Of a DNA stretch of 64,000 bases, positions 44,682-56,621 are shown in pieces. A program made the position numbers and the translations under genes. The notes under the pieces are model-generated. The model made no database searches and had not been told where the DNA came from. It saw nothing but the letters and a program-made list of their open reading frames with translations. The DNA lies in contig JACTVC010000037.1 of the NCBI GenBank assembly GCA_018417955.1, positions 420,740-484,739 on the forward strand, read 5' to 3'. Every line of letters begins with the position of its first letter. Position 1 is the stretch's first letter. This stretch comes from Laccaria trichodermophora (lineage: Eukaryota > Basidiomycota > Agaricomycetes > Agaricales > Hydnangiaceae).

Positions 44682-45513
44682 TCACTGTTTATTTGTGCGC
44701 CCCCGCGGCCGCACTTTTGCCTCTCCAAAATCAATCACAACTGCCCTCTCTGGCCCAATTAAAATGTTCCGCACACCCACATCCTCGTGAGTGACGCCTG
44801 CCTTGTTTATCCTCACAAAGATATCATCTAGAGCCTTGATATGCCAAGCTGTTACGGAACCAATGTCCCCGCGATCTTGAATGTTAGCCAGCGACACTGC
44901 ATTGGGAATGTACTCAATCACTAGTATGCGCGGAACGATCGCCCTAATTTTTTTGAAGGACTAGCTCCCCCGCTCCATAGAAAAGTGGCACACCCACACC
45001 TGCGAGGGTCGTTTTTGATAACACACGATAAGCGGCGACTTCGTCCTCCCATGCCCACTTTGTCTGTCGATAGTACATCAACTCTCAGACCACCTTCTTC
45101 TCTAGTTCGTCAGAGTAATCGAGCAGCATATTCTCCTCCCATTCAATGCCGAGGGAATTACGGTACATGGCTGCCTCGCGCTCGGCCTCTAATGTCCACG
45201 GCTTCTCGTCTTGGACAAGTCTGCCATCTTCAGCGAAGAAGCGTTTGCGGTCTTTAACGTATCGCGGATCATAAACTTTTAGGACATAGAGGGAGTTGCA
45301 CGAAAATGTTGAGACAAGGCCTGGTGGTATGTATTGCAAACGCACAACAATCACCTGGCTTGTTGAGAAAGGTGTGAAGACCTTTTCTGATACGAAGGTT
45401 ATTGTATGTCGCCCAGATAGCGTGACGGTCAAGGGAGAGCCTGGCTGATAAGTAGATGGTATGTCCTCCATTTCGTCTGACCTGCGTGGAGTACTAGAGA
45501 GCACTAAATTCAC
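44682..45513 (-). pseudogene. Protein kinase-like gene with frameshift
   Basis: The N-lobe-like part at 45513-45095 reads VVRLQYIPPG, LYVLKVYDPRYVKDRK (a beta-3 lysine is possible) and TLEAEREAAMYR. A middle exon (about 45058-44950) continues WAWEDEVAAYR and GVPLFYGAGELVLQK. The catalytic part then continues in a different frame, RILVIEYIPNAVS, GVTHEDVGVRNIL (HxD...RN) and VVIDFGEA (DFG). The frame change falls in a run of seven A on the coding strand (44948-44954), so it is either a real one-base indel or a homopolymer error. The C-terminus is short. It resembles the expanded kinase-like families of agarics. Confidence 0.6.
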
Positions 45514-45539
45514 ACGGCACGGAGCTTACCGAGACTTTT

Positions 45540-45866
45540 GAATCTCTATGTGATGCAAGCTTCTGCCCATCTCTTCAGCGGTGCGACAGTATGCGGTGGT
45601 GGCTCCGATCTAGGAATTATGTCGCTGATGAAGAATTGTTGGAATGGATAGGGTCTTTTCGATTGGTTTGGTTCCTCTTGGGTATACAGCTGGTAGTAGA
45701 CTGCGATGTCAGACGAACAACGCTAGGAAAAGCATCGAACGTCAAAGAGTTCTGTGACTGTCCGAGATTTTTTATAACTGCGATCTAGTGGACGTTTTTT
45801 GTTGGCGGCCGTAGGTATTCAAAGTTGTATCGGTTATCTGTAGCTTTTGGAGGGTGAACCATAGAC
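45540..45866. pseudogene. Two remnants: N-terminus of the 46-47 kb gene, and an F-box gene 3' end
   Basis: 45540-45710 on the minus strand reads YYQLYTQEEP and IIPRSEPPPHTVAPLKR, a decayed copy of the start of the gene at 47317. 45733-45866 on the plus strand matches 49000-49133 at the end of F-box copy 3 (shared GAGTTCTGTGACTGTCCGA and GACGTTTTTTGT). They show local duplication and loss. Confidence 0.65.
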
Positions 45867-46322
45867 AGAGTAGTACACGAGCTGGGAAACAATACCCCAT
45901 CTTCCCGGAAAATGATAAACAACCTAACGCGCAGCCAACCAAGTAGGTGACATTCAAAGCGAAATTGTCATACTTGAAAGAGGCTCTGGAACAAATGGTG
46001 TACACATTGGAGAGCAGGATGATTTTATCCTTGGAGACGTTTCCTAGTACGTGAGACAACCTGGAGGTGGATCAACAGAACTGCGCCCAATCTACGAGAT
46101 AAAAAAAGTAAGCTAAATATCAATCGAGATAGTGAATAAAAGCTCACATTTGTCAACACCTGTGAAAAGGAGTCATATAAGAATTCCCCGCGCCAACGAG
46201 AAGAGGGTTGGTTGGGAGATAAAGAACAGACTTACACCCTTTCTTCCCCTCAGTATTTATTGCTATATAGCAGTCGACTTCTATAGTTTACAGGTCTATC
46301 AGCGTGATACCCTGAGTTCAAT

Positions 46323-47317
46323 TCAAATGCGAAATTCACCTCTACCACCCGTCTTGTAAAGCTTCTTCGTCAATATCCCGTCTGTATAGAAAATCTCCCC
46401 AGGCTTCAGTGAGTGCCAGTTGGGATCGTCACTAGTCCAGGCTAAAAGGTCATAATAATGAGATAAATGTGGACGAGAAACGTATATTATTATCACCCAC
46501 TGGAAGTGTGCTTGCATTTAAACTTCTTTGTGAATGTCGCAAGATTTGGTGTTTGAGTTTCCTTGTACACAATTGCTATGGGTTGCTCCTCCGCATTACC
46601 TGGATAGGTGTCAGAAAGAAGGGCAATTACATCCTCATTCTTCAAAGTGATTTCGCCGGTGTCATCCTCAAAGACTTGAAGGTCATGAGCCGACACCCCT
46701 TCGAATTTAGTTATGCAAGACTTTAAAGAAGCGACAGTGTGAGGGGGCGGAACAGATAGAATCTCAATGCGTCCCAGTGAGGTATCATGATTATCGAAGG
46801 ACATTTTCGAGGTGACTTCACCGCTCTCGTCGTAAACGCGATAATGAACTGAATGACCCCGATGAGCACCGCTTTTAGCTCAAAGGATGAACGTTGAACA
46901 CGCACCATAACGTGTTTGAGCCTGTTCCCCAACTTGACCCAATGCGCTTGTCTCGACTGCCGCCGGAGACCGCTTCCCAGCTTCCTGGGGACCAACAACA
47001 AGAGCCACAGGATCAGATGACGACAAACCTGGCCCAAAGTCTCCTTGAAGAGAAAGGCGAGTCGCGTCGTCCACCGGCACGTTTTCCGATAGAGAGAGGT
47101 ACAAGGTGCAGCTTTCGGGCGCTGAGAGGCCTTCGATCTTGCAAAGATGTCTCTTCAGCGATGCGGCGGTACGCGGTGGTGGCACCGATCTAGGAATTAT
47201 GCGGCTAATGAAAGAGTCGTTGGAATAGATAGGATTTCTTGATTTGATTGGCTCCTCCTGGGTATACAGCCGGTAGTAAACTGGGCGGTATAAAATGAAA
47301 AAGGTTAGGAAAAGCAA
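46323..47317 (-). CDS. Two-repeat hypothetical protein (possible beta-grasp/ubiquitin-like repeats)
   Basis: Three or more exons. Exon 1 has repeat 1: YYRLYTQEEP, IIPRSVPPPRTAASLKRHLC and VPVDDATRLSL. After a GTGCGT...CATTCAG intron (about 46910-46855) repeat 2 follows: HYRVYDESGEVTSKMSF, LGRIEILSVPPPHTVASLKS, LQVFEDDTGEITL and AIVY. A further GTGGGT...TTTTAG intron leads to TWTSDDPNWHSLKPGEIFYT and TGI near the end. The SVPPPxTxxSLKxxxxKxEG block followed by an acidic PLxxxDxVAL segment repeats about every 100 residues and is common in basidiomycete proteins. A ubiquitin-like fold is a guess from size and pattern. Function unknown. Confidence 0.55.
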
Positions 47318-47676
47318 GAGGATATCATACCATAGCGAGCGCTAGGCTGTCTAGGGTTCTGCGTTCGAATTAGATAGGTCGCAAAAGTGGGTGGAAACCC
47401 ACAGGTTCAATTCCCCCACGCCCATCTGATGGGTCCTTCCCATGATCTCTCCCGTCAATCAACCGGCCAAGGTGTCGTCCTTCTTCGCTCGTGGTCATCG
47501 TTGTCCACTTGTTCCTGTCGACTAGCGCCCGCCGTCCATCGCAAGTGCCATCGACAACTTTAATCAAAAGGCTCCACGTGATAGCTTTGACAAGGCACGT
47601 GGTGGACACCCCCATTGCTCTCAACCAACTCTCACCAAGTCTCAGCCACTAATCAATTATTAACGTCTCTTTTCAC

Positions 47677-49069
47677 ATGGCCCCGATAAACCCTAACGTT
47701 GCCTCTGCGCCATCCGTCTTCACCGACTTTCCGAGAGTTCATTTGGAAATCATGGAACAGGTGATCGATATGCTGCACGCGGACGCCAATATCGACGCTG
47801 TAAAGGCGTGTTCCCAAACATGTAAAGCGCTTCTTCCTCGCTGTCGAACACACATTTTCTCTAGGATCGATCTCGATCCTGCACTTTCTGCACGCCGGCA
47901 CAATTATGACATTTTGGATGAAGGTGACGGTGACGGAACCCAGACAAATACTGTCAGCCACGCTCGGAGGATAACATTATTCCTCAATCTCATTGATCGG
48001 ACGCCTGAGATTGCGTTCTCCGTGCAGGAGCTTAATCTAATCATCCGCCAAAAGGACTCCAACTCACCCAGAATCATCTGCGCATTAAATCTGCTCTCCA
48101 ACCTCACATCGTTCAACATCGGACACGATGACCCATATCTCAACGTATCTTCATTAGACTGGCATGGCCTCTCCCCAAATTTTATATCCGCCATCCATCG
48201 CATCATCAGCTCACCCAAACTACAAAAGCTCGGCTTTGCGTCTATCAGCAATTTCCCTCTGTCCATATTCTCATTGTGCCCTGGCATAAAAAATCTCTCT
48301 TTGCGGGGTATCAGGCCTGTAAATAGTGAATTTCCACCCCCCATGATGACTCCCATTCCCTTGCAGATACTCTCTTGCGACGAAGACGGCATCTGTCTTG
48401 TAGAACGAACCCTCATGAGATCCAAACATCCGATACTGGATTTGACCCAACTTCAATAGTTGACTGCACTTTTCTACGAAGAGAGGGGTAACGCTTCCAT
48501 GAAGGAGGTATTGTCCATATCTGAATCTCTCGTTAAAGTTGAATTGCACGGTACGCCCCCCTCCCTCCTTTGTTTCTAGTAATGAATATGCTAAACATTC
48601 AGTGGCTAGACACGAGTCACGTCATATATTTGGGTATTGCTCAATCCATAGCCTCCAGGTCCCTAGCCACTTTCCAATCCTTCCAGCTTTCCACGTACAC
48701 CCCCTCGCATTCGGACAGGGGGTCCAAATCCATTCAAAAAATATGCGCGGAACTCCAGGTGCTGTCAGCTGCGCCTAATCTACGACACATTTCCATATCT
48801 CTCAGCTTGACAATCGACTATCGGTTCCGCACAGGCGTTTTACTTGCACTCGATAGGTTGCTTACTGGGCCCGGATTTCCCAGACTTGGTAGCGTAGGAC
48901 TACATCTTAGCGCAGCTGCTGGATTTGACTGGCGGGGTGATTTTAAACCAGCGATGGAGGCTGTAATCAGAGAAGAGTTTGTCGGTCTTTCTCAGAGTGC
49001 GCATCGAACGTTTGAGAGTTCTGTGACTGTCCGAAATTTTTCAGAACGTCGATTTGGACGTTTTTTGTA
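47677..49069 (+). pseudogene. F-box-like gene copy 3, near-intact with one nonsense codon
   Basis: Opens MAPINPNVASAPSVFTDF with the family F-box block (PRVHLEIMEQVIDMLHAD, ACSQTCKALLPRC). The frame is clean to DLTQLQ at 48459, where TAG replaces the CAG seen in copy 1 (a single C-to-T change). Beyond the stop the same frame continues to SLVKVELHG. A GTACGC intron follows, then the longest preserved C-terminus of the family (WLDTSHVIYLGIAQSIASRS to RRFGRFL at 49069). The phase across that intron does not match the first part, so a second lesion is likely unless another acceptor is used. Confidence 0.75.
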
Positions 49070-49559
49070 GGCGGCCGCAGGTATACAAAGTGGTATAGGT
49101 TATTTGTAGCTGAGTCGGAGGGTGAATGTATAGTGGCATTGAAGGTTGACTAAATTCGTCTGTTTGAGTCCAACACAGGGCATACCCACATGAAGCGTCT
49201 CGTAAATTACTCATTTTCAAACACACCAAAACTTCCCAGGCCGTCCCACTAGACCCCATCCGCAAGGAGTGACCGTCACGCTGTCACGTTGCGGCTTAGT
49301 CACAGCAAACATCTCATCGTTCGAGCTTTCCAAGAGCCTTCTACCCCCTTCCCTGCCAGATAGACATGGAACACGGACCCAGCATGCAGTGGACACAGCC
49401 CCGTTTCTTGTTTGGGTGGTGTCTCTCCGAGGCAGTGGGCTGAGGTGGCAATAACTTGAAATTGTGGTCTGGCTTGGCAATCAAGGTCCTCCTCCCGCCT
49501 TTGCGAGCTGGAATCGACCCTTACCCTTCACCTCGGCAAGGAGCAAAGAGCATGGGCCT

Positions 49560-50350
49560 CGGCTCTGGGTCCTTTTAGAATTTGCACTGAGTGTACCTGA
49601 CATGCCCAAGTGAATCTCTGACAAAGGATTAGGATGGTGTAGCAGAACATCGTGAAAGAACGTAATGCTTACTCCAAAACAAGCGGATGACCTTAACAGT
49701 GTAGAGACGAAGATGTGGTGATACGATAGAGCAGTTGCGTTGGGATGTATATGTACTCCCCTAAACAGGAAGATCAGCAGCACGCTTAGTATTAAGGACA
49801 TGAGAGGACGCGCCAGTTGCGGACGATGGTGGACACGTATGTACGCCTGCAACGGCGACGTTGAATGGCAATGAGGGATTGGAAGGGAGATCGGTGGAAC
49901 ACAGTTCTCAATACGAGACGTTGCTTGCCCGACTTCCCCTTGCTGACGGTCATTGGCCTTGAAAAACGGAATGGGCATTGAAAATGAGAATCTAAGCATC
50001 GGTGAAACACCGTGATGAAAAAAGCAGCGCGGGGCTGGCGCGAATCTTGAATAAGGACAGCTTGATCCATCCAAAGCTGGAACCGAGACGACGATCATCA
50101 GTAATTTGGAAGTGCAAATGATGGATTGTAAGAGAACGTACCCAGAATACCAACGCCCTAGGTGCAGGCATCGATTGTGTCCCCTCCCCTTTCGCTCTAT
50201 AGCCCACTTGAGAGAGTGTAGATGGCCATAATCCACAGAAATCCGTCATGATACCGGAATGGTACGAGGAATCCCTAGCCAAGGCATTTTCGTCACCCAG
50301 TCCCAAAATCTTCAAATGGCGACGTTGAAACGCAGGGTGATGTGGGTGTG
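49560..50350 (-). pseudogene. Decayed Mpv17/PMP22-family copy
   Basis: Follows the intact gene at 55.5-56.6 kb in order but with frameshifts: ALVFWV then a GTACGT intron, LWMDQAVL, TYVSTIVRNW then GTGCGTCC, and an IPTQLL-like block out of frame. Introns sit at the same places. Downstream flanks (GTGACCGTCACGC, GAGGTGGCAATAACTTGA) match those of the intact gene, so the duplicated block was larger than the gene. Confidence 0.7.
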
Positions 50351-50708
50351 CAATTAGGACCTTCATCGCTGTCGACGGACGACATGGAGCGTATACAAAA
50401 GGGTTCGGAAGTGCAGGTATCAAACTCGCGAGTTCATATCATGCGCCGAGGAGTGTCACACAACGAGAGTAGTGGTGGTTAGTGGAAACGAGTGTTGCCA
50501 AACATTCGAAGCAACGTCGAAGTGCTATCGTCAAGTGCAAGTCAAGTGTCCACGGATGTCTGGACGTCGATCTCGTCGCGTTTGGGCGATTTCATGTTGG
50601 GCCGCATTGACGGGACACCATGCATCATGTCACCATACGATCGACAAAACGTGTTTGCCTCCAACACCTTCAAATTCAAGTTTTACACCCCAACCACGAC
50701 CATCCGCG

Positions 50709-53700
50709 ATGGCATTCAAACATTCCAAAGATTTTACTGTGACGAGCAGTTTCTTCAACGAAATCCACGGAAATGCTACTACGCATCATCACTACACAGG
50801 TGAGTTTCGTGTTTGTTTGCTTTCTACCTTAACTGAACGTTACGATAAGACAAACGAGTTACAATCGTCAATAGCGGAGGCTCATCGACAAGCGGTTCTC
50901 TTTTTTCCGTCATGTGAAAATAAACCCGCTAATGTAACTCAGGACTCCAAAACCTTCAGAGCTACGTCGCTACCGGCGCAATGCATAATTCTAGGGAACG
51001 TCGCGACGCCCCCAAATGCCACAAAGACACGAGGAAAGCCGTTATCAAAGATATAACCACCTGGGTCTCGGATGATTCCAAAGATACAATGATTCTTTGG
51101 CTTAGCGCTCCTGCCGGGTCTGGAAAGTCAGCCATCCTACAGACGATAGCAGAACGTTTCCACACTTCCAAGCAACTCGCCGCTAGCTTCTTTTTTTCGC
51201 GTACCGCTCCTCAAAGACATACTGAAACTTACCTGGTAGCAACTATTGCTGCACAGCTGGCGAACTCCATTCCTTCGACTAGACCCTTTATTGAACAAGT
51301 TGTGCTGGATGACTTGTCAATATTTGACAAGGCGTTGATCGATCAGATGGAACTTCTCGTAATTCAGCCTCTGATCCAAGCGTCACTTCAGGTACAATGG
51401 AGCGATCCATGGCCTTCATTACTTATAATCGACAGTCTTGATGAATGCGATGATGGAAAAGTGCAGGCCGATATTCTACACATGCTCAACCACACCCTTT
51501 TAAGGATCAAATGTTCTTTGCCGAGGCTACGCCTCCTCATCTCCAGTCGACCAGAGCCTGCAATCTGCGATGTTTTCGAGGACACGCTCTCCGCCATCAC
51601 CCACCATCTTGTCCTCGACAACTCGTACCATCCCAATCGGGACATAGCAACGTTTCTTCGCAGCAGTTTTCTAGATATATATCGCCGTCGGCGCATCCGT
51701 TTTCCCTCAATGGCCTCCCTTTCACTGCCATGGCCCTCGGAAGATGTGATTTCTTTTCTCGTCAAAAAATCTTCTGGCCAATTTATCTTCGCTGCGACAG
51801 TCATCAGATTCGTTGATGAGGATCGAAAGCTCCCTACTGCGCAGCTCATATTAATTTTGGATGTTTGTAGATCACCCGACACCTCTGAACGAAAAACGAA
51901 TCCTTTTGCTCTTCTTGATCAACTCTACGCACATGTTTTGCGATCTAGCGAGGATTTAGAGAATGTTCTCTCTTTGCTGGGTGCCATTTTCTATTTGGAG
52001 GGGAACCAAAAGCTGTCTCCGGCCTTCTTGGAATGCCTTCTTGATGTTAACCTGGAAGATGTGGTATTATTATTCTGGGATTTTCATTCTATCATCCATT
52101 TCCCGGCATCCAGAACTGATCCGATTCGTTTTTATCACGCATCCTTTAGAGATTATCTTCTGGATCATCACCGGTCTGGAGATTTCTGCATTGAGGAACA
52201 TGCAGCACATTCGCGTCTTCTGAAAGCATGTATGCTCCAGCTCTCAAAAGACCCCAGCCTTTGGCCGGTTAGTGACCCCCAGGCTGTCCTGGCATATAGC
52301 AGAAAATCTTGGTCCCATCATTATTCGCGTGGTAATTCGATCAACGCCGGATCACTTGACCATGTTTTGGAAAGTTTCAAACCTTTGCATTCCTTCAGCT
52401 TACCGCATTCATCCGCAGTTGAAGGCCTTGCTTATTGGTGGAAAATTTATGCCGGAGCACTAAAACTTTGGCATAGTGAAGTAAGCAGTCAGTTTTATCC
52501 GAATGGTAACGCAAATGTATGTTTTTTGTAGTGCAATTCCGAATTCTGCACGCCATTATGCTGCAGATTTACTTCAATTCTTGACCGACATCTACTCTCC
52601 TGGCTTGAGGATTTCCCGAGGACAAAGTCAGGAATCCCTCTGATGTGGTTTACACCTTCATTTCGAGATTGCACCGTGAAACTAATAAGTTGGGAGAGAA
52701 TAGCTCTTTCGGGCTTTCTGAAAAGCGACATCCCAGACATTGATTGGCTTTTTGATCTCCACTACAAGTTCGGTGATCTCGTGATTGAGGAGGAATTCCT
52801 CCAGTTCCTGCGATCTTTCCTGCAAGATTCTAAACGCTGTCATCATCTCTCTATAGGAAAGGCTCTCTCGGCTGGTCATTTCACTCATCTTTGCTCTCAA
52901 CTTATTCTGGACAATTTTTTGGGTTCCCCGAACAACTTAGACAATCAGAGGTACCTTATTTCTTATTCATTTTTCGTTTGCGGTGATATATTTGAGCAAG
53001 GCTGATAACTTACCTCCACAAGATGCTGTCGCTTATCTTGAAAATGCCTCATATTTGTGAATATGAACATTTTAGTGCTATTGAAAAATGCATTGAGGTG
53101 AGAGGTGACGTCTCCATTCATGAACGACACCACATTTATCTGGTACTTCAGTCACAACTTGGCAGCCCGGAAGTCTTTGTAAACGAAGCGAACTCAAAGT
53201 TGCTGGTAAATTGATTTCAATATTTTCATCCTGTTGCCTATTCATGTATTTACAGGAATGGTACGCCAGGGGACAAGACACCAGGGACTCTCTCCAGAAC
53301 GTCGAGCCTCTCCAAAGCATCGAGAGCGGGGAAACCCGCCAAAGCGTTGACAGCAGGGAATCTCGCGAAAGCATCGAGAGCGGCGAACCCCGCCAAAGCA
53401 TCGAGAGTAGTAAATCTCGCCGAAACGTCGAGAGCAGCGAGCCACGCCAGAACTTACTAGAGAGCGGACACTCTCGCCAGGCTGTTAACAGAGGAGAGCG
53501 CCAGAGCATCGACAGTCAGCCGTCTCTCCAGAATGTCGAGAATGGGCAGTCTCATCTCCAGAATGTCGAAAGTGGGGAGCCTCGCCATAATATAAAGAGC
53601 AGCGAGCTTTTCCAGAACCTCGACAGCAGCCAACCTCTTCAGATTATCCAGAGCGAGGAGCCCCGCCAGAATGTCGATATTAAGGAGTCTTCTCAGGACG

Positions 53701-54005
53701 TGCCAGTGGACAGCAGGGTGTCTATCCAGAATGTCGAGAGCAAAGAGTCTCGTCAGGGCATCAACAACCAGGAGTCACAGCGCAACGTCGAGAGCCTCGG
53801 TGAGCCTCCCAAAAATGTCAAGAGCGAGGACTCTCTCCAGAATGTGCCTCAGCAAAACATTAGGAGCAGAAACTCTCTCCATCAGAACGTAGAAAGGGAG
53901 AAGCCTGACGAAAAAGTCGACGCGGGAGTCAAGAAATTCTGGCACCGATTTTCAGAGTTCTGGATTGGCATTTGTTGCACATGGTGCAAAAAAGAAAAGG
54001 AATAA
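50709..54005 (+). CDS. NACHT-domain protein with nine-residue repeat tail (~1,016 aa)
   Basis: Fungal NOD-like protein. Exons 50709-50799, 50850-50894, 50943-52480, 52532-52975, 53023-53205 and 53256-54005. The N-terminus (MAFKHSKDFTVTSSFFNEIH, then HNSRERRDAPKCHKDTR) is the usual lead into NACHT domains in agarics. NTPase motifs are intact: Walker A LSAPAGSGKSAI, Walker B SLLIIDSLDECDD, and sensor LRLLISSRPEP. A helical C-terminal part ends LQSQLGSPEVFVNEANSKLL as in relatives. Instead of WD40, TPR or ankyrin repeats it carries ~20 copies of a nine-residue repeat (consensus QNVESxEPR), then FWHRFSEFWIGICC, a Cys pair and a lysine-rich end. Exon 4's end is uncertain: GTACCT at 52951 is a better donor but breaks the frame, while GTTTGC at 52976 keeps it. 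Confidence 0.85.
53265..53930 (+). repeat. 27-nt coding tandem repeat in the NACHT gene
   Basis: About 20 units spelling variants of QNVESGEPR (QSIESGETR, QSVDSRESR, ESIESGEPR, RNVESSEPR and others) with occasional 1-2 residue inserts. Early units are more alike than late ones, suggesting recent expansion at the 5' side. Confidence 0.85.
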
Positions 54006-54282
54006 CTTTATAAGTAGACAACGAAGTGGTGACACTTAAGAGAGCTTTCGGCGGACGACAAGGGCAACTCTGACTCCTAAGATGGTAGTAGTGGTGAATA
54101 ATCAAATCATTGAGTGACGGAAGTACCAGTCCTTCAGATGGCTCTTATTCAAGGAACCCCTGACATCGACGTTCTCATTCGATTACAAATCCTCTTTTCT
54201 CATCCCAATCGACATGGAACATAAAGAAAACAACAATGGTAACACGAGCATAGGACAAGGACAAAGGCTTGTTCGTTGACCG

Positions 54283-54485
54283 TTAGTCGGACTGGAGTGC
54301 GATGCAGAGTGGTTGTGGAGTTCGCAGGTATATCCAAATGTCGAACGCCGTGCTCGAATTTTCGTCAGTGTCGAAGTTAAGAGGAATATTGAACGTGTGC
54401 GGGTGGGCCTCGAGTTTGAGGGCTTGGAAGGTTGAGCGGACAAAGGAAAAGACTGGGGTATCTTTGTCTGTTGATGGGCGAAGGC
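54283..54485 (-). CDS. Terminal exon of an unrecognised gene
   Basis: After an AATTTAAG acceptor, an open frame reads LRPSTDKDTPVFSFVRS, LEAHPHTFNIPLNF and TAFDIWIYLRTPQPL and ends at a TAA at 54283. It looks like ordered, strand-rich protein. Upstream exons probably lie in 54500-55330 on the same strand (for example MSGPWTNDTGWSCTINKAER and a YWIPVSPHLWGDDGAEF stretch near 55250), but I could not connect them with confidence. No family recognised. Confidence 0.4.
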
Positions 54486-55479
54486 CTTAAATTGGAATCT
54501 GCTCCGTACGTCGACCATTCCGGTTTCATATCGAACCTTGCGGGCAAGACCAAAAGTGCCTTTCCTTATCCATGGACGATAGAGAGTGACTCGCCTCGCA
54601 TTGCAGAGCCAAGGTTGTCGTTCGGCTTTGTTGATGGTACAAGACCATCCCGTATCGTTGGTCCAAGGCCCAGACATGATAACGTTTCCACCCTTCTACC
54701 AGCCAGCGGCCCACTCTCGCTAAAGCTCCTTGTCCATTCCCCATCGAACTCAGCCAGGACCTGGACTCTGTATTGGCCAGCAATTTATCGCCCCACACGA
54801 CAGAGCCCTTATCCAGACGAAATTTGCTCGAAACTCTCGCAATACCTTCGCGAAAGGTGCTGCCACGCGACGCCCGCTTCATAAACCATCCTCACGCCAC
54901 CTTGCAACAGCACTCAAGGTCTGGAATGAATCGTGGTGGTGCAGGCGCTTTTGAACTTTCAGGACAGTCTCGAATGATTGACCTCCATGTCCAGGATTCC
55001 GGGGCATATTGGGTTGTAGTAGACTCGATTCCCCCCTTCGAAGCTGTACGCTTCTTCTCCCCCCGTCTTAGATGTCGTTTGGCAGAGGGATCGATGGCCA
55101 ATTGAGGTTTTGTTCCGATTCATGATGTACCAGCAAATGAGTGACCGTCACGCCGTCACACTCAGCCACATCCCGTTCACCCATTGGAAGTTGGAACTCT
55201 GCACCGTCATCCCCCCACAGGTGGGGTGAAACGGGGATCCAGTATACTGCGGACGCGTCTACGTCTCTTGTCAAAGTGGTATCTTCCAGGGGCAGTGAGT
55301 TGAGGTGGCAATAACTTGATGCGGACTCTGCCTTTGCGAGTTCAAATGTTTTGACAGTGGTAACGATAACGGGGATTGAGGTTCTCCTTCTATTAATATT
55401 GATTCAGGTGATGTACATTATGGGCATTGTTGTACGTCAAAACGCACCATCAGGTCCAACGATTTGATATCGATTCTCT

Positions 55480-56621
55480 CTAGTCCACTGTATCTACTGC
55501 TTTTTCCAGCTCAGCCTCCATGGCCACGACCTTGTGTACCTGCGCGTTCGACGCGCTCAGGTAGGTATCTGAAAGAGGATTAGTATATTGCAGAGTGACA
55601 GAAAGCAAGGCGCTTACTCCAGAACAAACTGACAACACTAACGGTAAAGAAACGGAGATGTGGTGGGACGATTGAGAAGTTTATCAATTGTGTTGGGATG
55701 TATACTCCCCTAAACAGATACATCAGCAGCACGCCACTGGGGATCTGTGAGGACGCACCAATTTCGGACGATGGTGGGTACGTATGCCTGCAATGGAGAC
55801 GTTAAACGAGGAGAAAACGAAAGGGAGAACAGCAGAACGAACGGCCTTGATACGAGATAGCGCCTCGTCTGGTTTTCCTTCAAGAAGGCTCATTGATCCG
55901 TAGAAGAAGGCAACAGCCACTGAAGTGAGAACGATAGCATGAGATAAAACACAACTCTGATGATAAAGGAAATTAAAGACCTGGCGTGAGGATAGCTTGA
56001 TCCAACCAAACCTGGAAACGAGACGAGAATTGTAAGGAACTTCATGATGGGTATGAAATGAACGTACCCGGTACACCAACGCCTTGGTAGGGCTGGGGAA
56101 TTTGATTCGATTCAGGAAGGAATACCACGTTGTCATGGCTGGACCAAACAGTGCACCTGATAAGAAGTCAGCAAAGCCTGACCTTGGATGTACCAAGAAA
56201 GAAGCCCACCTCCGTAAAAGCTTAACCTCGCTGTACGAAGAAACTGATAGAAATGAAACAGGGCGTAAGTAAGATAGCGATTAAACGAAGTAAAAGCTGG
56301 AATAGAGCTCCCGACGGCGTCTACCTCCTCGCTACACGCCATCCTGCGTCAGCCGATACGATAGCCAAACGCGGCCCTTTCGCCATCGCTCGAAACTGCA
56401 GAAACACTCACATCATGGTCTCTCCCTTTCCCCTCAACAGCCTGCTGCGCTATTATGTCTCCGGCTCCAAATAGTACGGTAGCGGTCGCGCACTGCGTGA
56501 TCATAGGCCTCCGAAGAAGAGCAGAACTGGCCGAACCAGGAGACGTGGTTAGCAGTAGAAAATGGGTTGACTAGCGAGAAGTGAGCAGTACTGACTTGTA
56601 AGCACGGATTAGCGTAGCCAT
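55480..56621 (-). CDS. Mpv17/PMP22-family membrane protein (193 aa, nine exons)
   Basis: Small four-helix protein of mitochondrial or peroxisomal membranes (yeast Sym1 and mammalian Mpv17 belong here). Nine short exons join to exactly 194 codons including stop. It opens MATLIRAYNSALLRRPMITQ, then VLFGAGDIIAQQ, FLRTARLSFYGGALFGPAMT, TWYSFLNRI, VWLDQAI, FYGSMSLLEGKPDEALSRIK, YVPTIVRNWGVYIPTQLINF and VPPHLRFFTVSVVSLFW. These are the family's GD, FGP..H/T.WY, DQ, EGK, NW..P.Q..NF and LFWN landmarks in order. Introns are 40-95 nt. The copy appears intact, unlike its relative at 49.6-50.4 kb. Confidence 0.9.

Noticed and set aside
47345..47430. Possible tRNA (AGGTTCAATTCCC and a GTGGGT...ACCCAC hairpin)
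   Set aside because: The T-arm-like word is not flanked by a matching 5 bp stem and no acceptor or anticodon arm fits around it.
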